Shown here: positions 43,364-50,992 of the stretch, piece by piece
Layout of the letters: the number at the start of each line of letters is the position of its first letter
Position numbering within the stretch: position 1 is the stretch's first letter
DNA from: Nocardia sp. SYP-A9097
GTDB taxonomy: Bacteria > Actinomycetota > Actinomycetes > Mycobacteriales > Mycobacteriaceae
NCBI RefSeq assembly: GCF_009649815.1
Contig: NZ_WJIC01000009.1
Coordinates: forward strand, 62,001-126,000
Direction: 5' to 3'
DNA length: 64,000 bases
Translations under genes and position numbers: made by a program
The notes under the pieces: model-generated
What the model was told of the DNA's origin: nothing
Databases searched by the model: none
The model's input: only the letters and a program-made list of their open reading frames with translations

Positions 43364-43669
43364 TCACGGCGGTTCGAAGCCCACGGTGCCGAGCATCCGT
43401 TTCGTCAGCATGAGTTGGATGTCCGGGTGTTCGAGCCCGAGCACTCCCGGGGTATCCGATCCGACTCCCGGATGCAGATCCACGACCAGCGCGTCACGCC
43501 TGAGGTAACGATGCACCCGCAGCCCCTGAATCGTATTCCATGGCAGGAAGACCGAGTCCGGCGCAGAATCGGAACTCAACCGTAATCCGTTCGGGGACAG
43601 TCGCATTGCTACGGCGGCGATCCCCACCTCACTCCAGGAGTCCCGCAGTCGCCGCACCTGACGCAGCAT
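43364..43669 (-). CDS. Hypothetical protein
   Basis: 101 residues from ATG 43669, with GGGGTAAGG immediately upstream; the longer frame to 43942 is antisense to the methyltransferase gene. Residues ~20-95 form a compact beta-rich pattern (VAMRLSPNGLRLSS, VFLPWNTIQGLRVHRYL, ALVVDLHPGVGSDTPGVLGL) reminiscent of PH-like domains in small actinobacterial proteins. I do not recognise a named family. It is divergent from the methyltransferase at 43749. Confidence 0.55.
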   Translation of the reverse strand: MLRQVRRLRDSWSEVGIAAVAMRLSPNGLRLSSDSAPDSVFLPWNTIQGLRVHRYLRRDALVVDLHPGVGSDTPGVLGLEHPDIQLMLTKRMLGTVGFEPP

Positions 43670-43748
43670 CCTTACCCCGCTGTAGATGAATATCGCGGGC
43701 CTCCACGCCTCGCACGCTACCGAAATAGTTTGAAGGAGCTGAGGTTTG

Positions 43749-44600
43749 ATGCCTCGACCACTGGTGACGCATGTTTCCGATACCGCGCGGTGGGTGGCGG
43801 CGCGGCGGGCCGCGGAGTCCACTCGGCCCGACGCGTTGTTTCGTGACCCGCTGGCCGCGCGCTTGGCCGGGGACCGGGGGCGTGAGATCGCCGCCGGGGC
43901 CGCGAAAGTCATGGGTGACGACTGGTTTCTGGTCACTCGCACGCGAATGATCGACGATCAGGTCGCGGCGGCGGTGGCCGCCGGGTGTGAGTTGGTGCTG
44001 AATCTCGGTGCGGGACTCGATACACGGCCTTATCGAATGATGTTGCCGGACAATCTGATCTGGGTCGAGGCCGACCTTCCCGGCCTGGTCGACGAGAAGA
44101 ACGCGCTGCTCGCCGACGAGACACCGCGGTGCCGAATGACCCGGGCCGCAGTCGATCTCACCGATCACACCGCGGTGGCGGCACTCCTCGACGCCACGCT
44201 CGCCGGGGCGGAGCAGGCGCTCGTATTGACCGAGGGCCTGGTGATGTACTTGAGCGAACCCGACGTGCTCGCCCTGGCAACGGCTTTCGAACGACCGGAA
44301 ATCGCGGGCTGGTGTCTCGACTTCAGCGCTGCGGGCGTCGCCCGGCTGATGGCCGAACGCAAAGTGGGTCTACTTCGCCAATCTCCCTTGAAATTCCTGC
44401 CGCACAACGGAATCGCGTTCTTCGAAGACCACGGCTGGCAAGTCGCCTACCTCGAATCGATCCACACCGCTGCCGACCGACTCGGCCGCATGTCCTCCCC
44501 ACACCTGCGCGCGGCCCTCGACGGCCCACAACCCGATCCGCGCGCCCCAGGCTCCTGGCCCTACAGCGCGGTGACCCGGCTGGTCCCGGCGCGGAATTGA
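43749..44600 (+). CDS. SAM-dependent methyltransferase (PPM/TIGR00027-like)
   Basis: 283 residues from ATG 43749, with AGGAGCTGAGG upstream. THVSDTARWVAARRAAESTR, DALFRDPLAARLAGDRG, RTRMIDDQVAAAVAAGCELV and LNLGAGLDTRPYRM are diagnostic of the leucine carboxyl methyltransferase-like/TIGR00027 group that is highly expanded in mycobacteria and Nocardia. ALVLTEGLVMYLSEPDV is the post-motif segment. The methyl acceptor is unknown. Confidence 0.9.
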   Translation: MPRPLVTHVSDTARWVAARRAAESTRPDALFRDPLAARLAGDRGREIAAGAAKVMGDDWFLVTRTRMIDDQVAAAVAAGCELVLNLGAGLDTRPYRMMLPDNLIWVEADLPGLVDEKNALLADETPRCRMTRAAVDLTDHTAVAALLDATLAGAEQALVLTEGLVMYLSEPDVLALATAFERPEIAGWCLDFSAAGVARLMAERKVGLLRQSPLKFLPHNGIAFFEDHGWQVAYLESIHTAADRLGRMSSPHLRAALDGPQPDPRAPGSWPYSAVTRLVPARN

Positions 44601-44714
44601 CGAAATGCTCCGTCCCGCTTGCCGGATTCCTCGGCCGCCAGGCGATCAACGTACGCGCCGAGGCCAACGGCCAATTGCTCGGCGGGATACCCTTTACGTG
44701 GATGGGACAGGGTA

Positions 44715-45362
44715 ATGGTCGACGTCGGATCCATCATCACACCACCCGGCCAATACACCCACTGCGTCGACCGCAATGCCTATATAGAGGTGCCGGGTTT
44801 ATGGCCCTGGGACGGCGGCATCCCATCCACGGCCGAGTTCGGCCTATGCGAATACCTCCTGGGTGGCAAGCTCGTGTGCCTCGCCGCGGGCGAGGACCGG
44901 TGCGCGATAGGTGTGGTCGCGGGCCTCGAACCGGTAGGGGCCGGCAAGTCCGGGTTCGACAAGCTGGACAATGACTTCTCGTTCAACATTCTGCTGGCTC
45001 CGCTGGTGCCCAAGGACTTCGCCGAGTACGGCCCCGTGCTGGGTGGACCGAACGGCAGCCCCCAAAAGATCCGTGACGACGTGGGGCGGGGTCCGCTGGG
45101 CTGGCTCATGCGCGACTCCGGCGATCCGTCCACGCTTCCGCGCCCCCGTGATCCGGACGGACCGAATCGCGTCGACGGCTATGGGGTGCAATGGCAATGG
45201 GATGGAAAGACCGTCTCCGATATGGGGGCCGTGGGCGACAACTTACACAAATTGCCCACGATCCTCAGCACAGTCACGCTCCCCGTCCTGCACGCCGAAT
45301 GCGAGGGATCACGAATCTTCTTCGTATGTCAGGCCATGCATCCGCCGCCGCAACGGCATTGA
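44715..45362 (+). CDS. Hypothetical protein, unknown family
   Basis: 215 residues from ATG 44715 (the upstream 32 codons of the open frame are unlikely). The sequence begins VDVGSIITPPGQYTHCVDRN, with VPGLWPWDGGIPSTAEFG and a repeated G/P-rich pattern. It contains five or six Cys (CVDR, GLCEY, LVCLAAGEDRC, HAEC, FVCQA) that might pair or bind metal. It has no signal or membrane helix. I do not recognise the family; it stands alone between the methyltransferase and an AraC gene. Confidence 0.55.
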   Translation: MVDVGSIITPPGQYTHCVDRNAYIEVPGLWPWDGGIPSTAEFGLCEYLLGGKLVCLAAGEDRCAIGVVAGLEPVGAGKSGFDKLDNDFSFNILLAPLVPKDFAEYGPVLGGPNGSPQKIRDDVGRGPLGWLMRDSGDPSTLPRPRDPDGPNRVDGYGVQWQWDGKTVSDMGAVGDNLHKLPTILSTVTLPVLHAECEGSRIFFVCQAMHPPPQRH

Positions 45363-45452
45363 TTGTGCGACGCCGTCGCGCCCGCCGATCCGGTAGTCAT
45401 CGACCGGCGGGTTCGAAAACGCCCTCGGACCGATGAGCTTCGTCCGAGCTCC

Positions 45453-46274
45453 TCACTTGGACAGCATGGTGATCGATCGACATGGCGACGGCGCGGGCAC
45501 AATTCCCCTGAAGAACCGGTCCGGCGTCACTCCCATCAGCGAGCGGAAGTCCGCGACCATATGAGACTGGTCGTAAAAGCTGGCAGTGTGGGCCAGATCG
45601 GACCACGGAGTATTACCCGCGGCGGCGAGGACCTGGCGGATACGGGTTATCCGGGCAAAGTGTTTGGGCGAGACACCGATTCCGGCTGAGAAGAGGTTGC
45701 GCAGGTGGCGTTCGCTCACCGATAGGGCTGCCGCCAGGTCCGTGATCGAGCCGGGGGCGGTCGACAGGGCATGCACCGCCGATTCGAGTAAGCGCCGATG
45801 GGCCTGGTGAATGTCGCTGGTGGGGATGTGCTGCGGTAGCACCGACCCCAGGAACGGGAGGACTTCGTCGAGGTTCAACTCCGTGAGTTCGGCGGCGAAA
45901 TCGGCTGCGACACCGGGGACATCGGATATAAGGACGACCTTGTCGGCGAGATCCGCTGCGGGCAGACCCAATAGCGGCTGCACGGCTCCGGGAGCCAGTC
46001 GGAGGCGCAGGCAACCGACCGGCTGCTTCGCCGCGGCGTAGACGGCACGGGTATGCGGGCCGACCACGAGGACATCGCGATGATCGGAGGCATCTCCGCG
46101 CAGCACGATGGTGGTGGCCGCTTGGGGTACGTGGGCGAATTTGGGTGACAGGTCGAAAAAGGCTGGGATACGACCTATTTCGGTGAACCACGGGCGCAGC
46201 GACTCCGGCGGCGCGACGGGGTCTTCGAAATCCTCTGCCGTCATGAGTCCGGGCCGATCCCGCGTGGTGATCAC
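45453..46274 (-). CDS. AraC-family transcriptional regulator
   Basis: 273 residues from GTG 46274; ATG 46244 is an alternative start. An N-terminal ~150-residue sensory domain (RPWFTEIGRIPAFFDLSPKF, VVGPHTRAVYAA) precedes a C-terminal AraC DNA-binding domain: ITDLAAALSVSERHLRNLFS with GIGVSPKHFARITRIRQVL, and WSDLAHTASFYDQSHMVADF. It is divergently transcribed from the NmrA-like gene at 46361 with an 86-bp gap, the usual arrangement for a local regulator of that gene. Confidence 0.9.
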   Translation of the reverse strand: MITTRDRPGLMTAEDFEDPVAPPESLRPWFTEIGRIPAFFDLSPKFAHVPQAATTIVLRGDASDHRDVLVVGPHTRAVYAAAKQPVGCLRLRLAPGAVQPLLGLPAADLADKVVLISDVPGVAADFAAELTELNLDEVLPFLGSVLPQHIPTSDIHQAHRRLLESAVHALSTAPGSITDLAAALSVSERHLRNLFSAGIGVSPKHFARITRIRQVLAAAGNTPWSDLAHTASFYDQSHMVADFRSLMGVTPDRFFRGIVPAPSPCRSITMLSK

Positions 46275-46360
46275 GAGTTCACTGTAGGCAGGTTCCGGGG
46301 CCGGGGGTTGTGCCGGTTTTTCCTATAGCCGGGCGGGGTGCGGGCGGCACCGTTGTGGGC

Positions 46361-47227
46361 ATGATCGTTATCACGGGTGCTACAGGCACCATCGGCAGTG
46401 AAGTTGTGCGGCAGTTGGCGACGCGCGGTGAACGCGTGCGCGCGGTGACGCGGAATCCCGAAGGGGCGCGGGTTCCTTCGGGGGTGGAGGTGGTGCGCGG
46501 GGATTACGCGGACACGGCTGCCATGGCCGCCGCGTTCGAAGGCGGCGAGGCGGCGTTCATTGTGGGGCTGCTCGGGCCGGAGTTCGTGGAATTGGATCGG
46601 GCGCTGGTCGCGGCGGCGCGAGACGCCGGGGTGCGGCGGATTGTGAAGCTGTCGACCATCGGGACCGGGGAGCCGGACCTGGGCCGGGTGGGGACCTGGC
46701 ATATGCCGGGTGAGCAGGCGGTGCGGGAGAGCGGGGTGGCGTGGACCATCCTGCGGCCCAGCAGTTTCGGCAGCAATACATTGAGTTGGGCGGCACCGAT
46801 TCAGGCGGGGCAGCCGGTGCCGAACCTGACCGGGGAAGGCGCGCAAGGCGTCATCGACCCCCGTGATGTATCCGCGGTCGCTGTCGAGGCCCTACTCTCG
46901 GACGCGCACTCCGGGCGGGTCTACACGCTCACCGGCCCCGCGGCGCTGACCGCCGCCGATCAGGCCGCGGAGATTGCCAGCGCGCTGGGCAAAACCGTTG
47001 AGACAGTGGATGTTCCGCTCGACCAGGCGCGGCAGCACATGCTGGCGGCGGGCATGTCGGAGGAGTTCGCCGATGGCGCGCTCGCCGGTCAGGAGTATGT
47101 CCGCACGGGACGCAATGCCACGGTCACCGACGATGTTCGGCAGGTGCTCGGTCGCGCGCCGCGAACCTATGCGGACTGGGTGCGCGACCATGTGGACGCA
47201 TTCGGGTCGCGGACGAGTCTGCACTGA
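46361..47227 (+). CDS. NmrA-like NAD(P)-binding oxidoreductase/sensor
   Basis: 288 residues. MIVITGATGTIGSEVVRQL is the dinucleotide-binding motif (GATGxIG), followed by RAVTRNP, VRGDYADTAAM and a substrate region with PGEQAVRESGVAWTILRPSS and FGSNTL. This is the atypical SDR/NmrA group that reduces quinones or senses NAD(P). ATG 46361 starts immediately at the motif. It is likely controlled by the divergent AraC gene. Confidence 0.88.
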   Translation: MIVITGATGTIGSEVVRQLATRGERVRAVTRNPEGARVPSGVEVVRGDYADTAAMAAAFEGGEAAFIVGLLGPEFVELDRALVAAARDAGVRRIVKLSTIGTGEPDLGRVGTWHMPGEQAVRESGVAWTILRPSSFGSNTLSWAAPIQAGQPVPNLTGEGAQGVIDPRDVSAVAVEALLSDAHSGRVYTLTGPAALTAADQAAEIASALGKTVETVDVPLDQARQHMLAAGMSEEFADGALAGQEYVRTGRNATVTDDVRQVLGRAPRTYADWVRDHVDAFGSRTSLH

Positions 47228-47276
47228 CGGCGGTGGATTGCGGATATCGCCGCCGTGAGTGCACACTCGCGCTGGG

Positions 47277-47720
47277 TTATTCGGCCGCGAGGACCCGTTG
47301 CAGGCCGTCGAGCATCGAGGCCCAGCCTTTGCCCATAATACCGCGGGTGCGCTGGGCGGTGGCATCGTCGGGGTCGAAGCCGGTGTGGGTGAACAGGATT
47401 CGGGTGCCGCGACCTTCGGGGCGGAGCTCCCAGGTGATGATCCAGCCGGTGCGGGCCTCGGCATTGGCGTCGTCCCAGGTGAGGCGCAGGCGCTGTGGGG
47501 CAATGGCTTCCAGGACCTCGCCGCGGATTTCGCCGGAGAAGTCCTGGCCGGGCATGGGCTGGGTCTTCATCTCGAAGATATTGCCCGCGACGGGTTCGAA
47601 GCCGATCGGCTGCATCATCCACTGCCCCATCAATTCCGGGGTGGTGAGTGCACGCCACACCTTCTCCGGCGGATGCGGGTAGTAGTGGTCGAGTTCGATG
47701 GTGGTGAGGTCGTCGCTCAT
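47277..47720 (-). CDS. AHSA1/SRPBCC family protein
   Basis: 147 residues. IELDHYYPHPPEKVWRALTT, GEIRGEVLEAIAPQRLRLTW and GWASMLDGLQRVLA are the START-like AHSA1 domain. It shares an operon with the ArsR regulator (ATGA overlap at 47717-47720), a very common pair in actinobacteria in which the SRPBCC protein may bind the inducing ligand. Confidence 0.9.
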   Translation of the reverse strand: MSDDLTTIELDHYYPHPPEKVWRALTTPELMGQWMMQPIGFEPVAGNIFEMKTQPMPGQDFSGEIRGEVLEAIAPQRLRLTWDDANAEARTGWIITWELRPEGRGTRILFTHTGFDPDDATAQRTRGIMGKGWASMLDGLQRVLAAE

Positions 47721-48079
47721 CGGTGGTCCTTATCGGAGTCGGGGTTGTCCGGCATGGTGTCGAGCACCTCACCGAGGGCGTGCAGCCGCTCCCGCCAGTA
47801 GCGTTCGAACGGGTCGAGCCAGGACTGCAATTCGTGCAGGGGATGTGGTTCGACGCGGTAGAAGCGCTGGCGGCCGCGCTTGTCCTCGGCGACCAGCCCG
47901 GCCTCGCGCAGCACCTTGAGATGCTCGGAGACGCTGGGCCGGGCCATATCGAAGTGTTCGGCCAGGGCCTGCACCGACTGTTCGCCCGCGAGCAACAGCT
48001 CGAGGAGGTCACGCCGCGTCGGATTCGCCAGGGCGCCGAACACCCGATCGGCGGTGCCGGACTTCATGCGGTAGGGCAT
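47717..48079 (-). CDS. ArsR-family winged-helix repressor
   Basis: 120 residues. FGALANPTRRDLLELLLAGE, VQALAEHFDMARPSVSEHLK and VLREAGLVAEDKRGRQRFYR form the ArsR winged helix. No metal-binding Cys motif (CVC) is present, so it is not a metal sensor; regulators next to AHSA1 genes usually lack it. The upstream region holds two GTAGG-N6-CCTAC sites, likely its own operators. Confidence 0.92.
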   Translation of the reverse strand: MPYRMKSGTADRVFGALANPTRRDLLELLLAGEQSVQALAEHFDMARPSVSEHLKVLREAGLVAEDKRGRQRFYRVEPHPLHELQSWLDPFERYWRERLHALGEVLDTMPDNPDSDKDHR

Positions 48080-48091
48080 AACCCACCATAG

Positions 48092-48132
48092 GTAGGACTT
48101 CCCCTACCTGTCAACCGTAGGTGTTTTCCTAC
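48092..48132. promoter_or_regulatory. Two tandem GTAGG-N6-CCTAC operators for the ArsR gene
   Basis: GTAGG (48092-48096) and CCTAC (48103-48107) are inverted with a 6-nt spacer (extended on one copy to AGGTAGG/CCTACCT). GTAGG (48117-48121) and CCTAC (48128-48132) form a second copy with the same 6-nt spacer. The two start points are 25 bp apart. Both lie in the 63-bp gap upstream of the ArsR start, so autorepression is the obvious role. Confidence 0.75.
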
Positions 48133-48142
48133 CGAATACCGG

Positions 48143-50905
48143 CTATCCGGAGTTGCGCAGGGCGGTGGCCAGGCCGTTCATGGTGAGCAGAATGCCGCGC
48201 TCGACCAACTCCGAGTCATCGCCCGCGCGACGGCGGCGCAGCAGTTCGACCTGTAGCTGGTTGATCGGTTCCAGATACGGGAAGCGATTGTGGATCGACT
48301 CGGCCAGGGCCGGGTTGTCCGAGAGCAGTTCATCGGTGCCGGTAATGGCGGCGTGCATGCGGGCGGTCCGGCCGAATTCATCGCAGATCATGCCGAAGAC
48401 GGTGGCGCGCAAGGCTTCATCGGGCACCAGCTCGGCATAGGTCGCGGCGATATCCATATCGGCCTTGGCCATGACCTGCGCGAGATTGGAGAGCACGGTC
48501 TGGAAGAACGGCCAGCGCCGATACAGCTCGGACAACTGCGCCAACCGCGCGGGATCATCACCGATCCACTCCTGGATGGCGGACCCGGTGCCGTACCAGC
48601 CGGGCAGCATGACCCGGGATTGACTCCAGGCCATCACCCAGGGAATGGCGCGCAGGTCGTATACCGAGCTGGTCGGTTTCCGCGAGGCCGGGCGACTGCC
48701 GAGATTGAGATCGGCAACCTCCGCGACCGGGGTGGAGGCGCGGAAGTACTCCACAAAGCCGGGCCTCTCATGCACCAGGCGCGAATAGGCTCGGCGCGCA
48801 AGCTCGGCCAGCTCGTCCAGGACCGCGTAGGCGGGTTCGGCATCGGCGCCGAGCCCCTCCACATCCAGCAGGGTGGATTCCAGCGTGCCCGCCACCAATG
48901 CCTCCAGATTGCGGTAGGCGGTGCCCGCCTCGGCGTATTTGGTGGAGATGACCTCGCCCTGCTCGGTCAGGCGCAGCGACCCGCGCACCGCGCCGGCGGG
49001 CTGAGCCAGGATGGCGTCATAACTGCGGCCGCCACCGCGACCGACGGTCCCGCCGCGACCATGGAAGAGCCGCATACGGATTCCGGTTTTGCGCGCGGTA
49101 TCCACCAGATCCAACTCCGCGCGATACAGCGCCCAGTTGGCGGCCAGATATCCGCCGTCCTTATTGGAGTCGGAGTACCCGAGCATGATCTCCTGCCGCA
49201 TACCGCGCGCCTGCACCAGACGTTTGTAGGCCGGCACTTCCAGTGCGGCGGAAAGGATTTCGGCCCCACCGCGCAGATCGTCGATGGTTTCGAAGAGCGG
49301 CACCACACCCACCGCGCTGGAGGGCGGGGTATCGGCATCGCCCGGATCGAGGATGCCCGCCTCCTTGAGCAGCAGCGCCGCCTCCAGCATGTCACTGACC
49401 GAGGTGCACATGCTGATGATGTAGTTGGGCACGGTATCCGGGCCCAGATCATCGAGGGCGGTCTTGGCGGCGCGCACCACGGCCAACTCCTTGGCCGCGA
49501 GCTCGCTCAAGTGGGCGCTGGGCCCGACAAGTGGCCTGCGCGTGGTCAATTCGGCCGCGAGCAACTCCACCCGCTGCGCCTCGTCCAATGACGCGTAGTC
49601 CGAATGCACACCCGCCCAGGCGAACAGCTCGGCCACCACCTGCTCATGGGTCTCCGAGTTCTGCCGCAGATCCAGGCCCTGCAGATGGAAGCCGAAGGTC
49701 TCCACCGCGCCGCGTAGCGCGGCGAGCTGATCATCGGCGAGCAGACCGTCACCGGAGGCGCGCATGGCGGCGTCGAGCACATTCAGATCGGCGAGCAGCT
49801 CCCCCGATCCGGCATACGGCTCGGCCATGACATCGATTCCGTCCGAAGGGATTTCCCCCAGGGACTGCCGGGCCGAGGCGCTGAGCCGGGCCCGAATCGC
49901 GCGCACCGCCCGCCGATACGGTTCGTCGGCGCGCTGCGGCGAATCATCGAATCCGGCATCGGCGAGCGCCGCCAGCTCCGGTGTCACCGGCACCAGCCGC
50001 GCCGACTGCGAGAGCGACTTCTCCAGCTCCACAAGGCTTTTCAAATACCGTTCGAAGGCGACGGTGCCCGCGCGGTGGGTGGCGCGGTGCACCACCTCGG
50101 CGGTGACATTGGGATTACCGTCGCGGTCGCCGCCGATCCAGGACCCGGGCCGCAGGATGGGGCGGGAGAGCAGTTCATGTTCGGGCCAGCGGGTGCGCAA
50201 GGCGGCCCGCACATCCGCATTGATCTTCGGAATGACCTCGAACAGGGTGAGGTCGTAATATCGCAGCCCGACCTCGATCTCGTCCTGAATACGCAAGCGC
50301 GCCAGCCGAATCAGCGCCGCCCGCCACAATTGCAGCACCTGCCGCCGAATATCGGTGTCGATGGCGGCGAACTCGGGTTCATATTCGCCATAGCGCTGGC
50401 GGGTGCGCATAAGTTCGGTGATCCGGGACTGCACATCGAAGATGGTGCGCCGCCGCGTCTCGGTAGGATGCGCGGTGATGACGGGCGAGACGAGGGCATC
50501 GCCGAGTAGATCGGCGACCAGGTCACCGTCCGGCAGCGCGGCGTCGAGTTTTCGGTAGGTGGCCGCCAGACTGGAGTCCTGGGGTGGCTCCCCCGCCGCG
50601 ATATGCACCGCACGCCGGCGATCACGCTGCAGGTCCTCGGACAGATTGGCGAGCAGCAGGAAGTGGCTGAAGGCTCGAATCACCGGTATGGCGGTACCGA
50701 TTTCGAGATCGCGCAGCATATCCGCGACCGCGCCACGATCCACCTCGGAGCGCCGGATCTTGAACGCCTCCACCCGGACCCGTTCGATGAGGTCGAAGAC
50801 CTCCGGTCCCTCATGATCGCGAATCGTGTCCCCGAGGATCCCGCCCAGGAACCGGATGTCATCGCGCAGTGGCGCGGTCGCCGTCTCGATCTGGTTCTCC
50901 CGCAT
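48143..50905 (-). CDS. ppc: Phosphoenolpyruvate carboxylase
   Basis: 920 residues from ATG 50905, with GGAGAGG 7 nt upstream; an in-frame ATG at 50941 has no such site. It converts phosphoenolpyruvate and bicarbonate to oxaloacetate, replenishing the TCA cycle. Catalytic regions: TAHPTETRRRTIFDVQSRIT (active-site His), GGDRDGNPNVTAEVVHRATH, MLGYSDSNKDGGYLAANWAL, FHGRGGTVGRGGGRSYDAIL, VMLPGWYGTGSA, and the C-terminal LLTMNGLATALRNSG. The length is typical. The next upstream genes encode a protein acyltransferase and a deacetylase on the same strand, with an 87-bp gap. Confidence 0.97.
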   Translation of the reverse strand: MRENQIETATAPLRDDIRFLGGILGDTIRDHEGPEVFDLIERVRVEAFKIRRSEVDRGAVADMLRDLEIGTAIPVIRAFSHFLLLANLSEDLQRDRRRAVHIAAGEPPQDSSLAATYRKLDAALPDGDLVADLLGDALVSPVITAHPTETRRRTIFDVQSRITELMRTRQRYGEYEPEFAAIDTDIRRQVLQLWRAALIRLARLRIQDEIEVGLRYYDLTLFEVIPKINADVRAALRTRWPEHELLSRPILRPGSWIGGDRDGNPNVTAEVVHRATHRAGTVAFERYLKSLVELEKSLSQSARLVPVTPELAALADAGFDDSPQRADEPYRRAVRAIRARLSASARQSLGEIPSDGIDVMAEPYAGSGELLADLNVLDAAMRASGDGLLADDQLAALRGAVETFGFHLQGLDLRQNSETHEQVVAELFAWAGVHSDYASLDEAQRVELLAAELTTRRPLVGPSAHLSELAAKELAVVRAAKTALDDLGPDTVPNYIISMCTSVSDMLEAALLLKEAGILDPGDADTPPSSAVGVVPLFETIDDLRGGAEILSAALEVPAYKRLVQARGMRQEIMLGYSDSNKDGGYLAANWALYRAELDLVDTARKTGIRMRLFHGRGGTVGRGGGRSYDAILAQPAGAVRGSLRLTEQGEVISTKYAEAGTAYRNLEALVAGTLESTLLDVEGLGADAEPAYAVLDELAELARRAYSRLVHERPGFVEYFRASTPVAEVADLNLGSRPASRKPTSSVYDLRAIPWVMAWSQSRVMLPGWYGTGSAIQEWIGDDPARLAQLSELYRRWPFFQTVLSNLAQVMAKADMDIAATYAELVPDEALRATVFGMICDEFGRTARMHAAITGTDELLSDNPALAESIHNRFPYLEPINQLQVELLRRRRAGDDSELVERGILLTMNGLATALRNSG

Positions 50906-50992
50906 ACGATCACCTCTCCATGCCGACGATTCTTGTTCCATCTCAACCCATCTCGGCCGCGCTGCCGCTGTGAGTCGTGCCATAGGCCCGGT

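Noticed and set aside
48092..48132. A CRISPR-like repeat pair.
   Set aside because: Only two short palindromic units with no unique spacers or cas genes; position fits ArsR operators.
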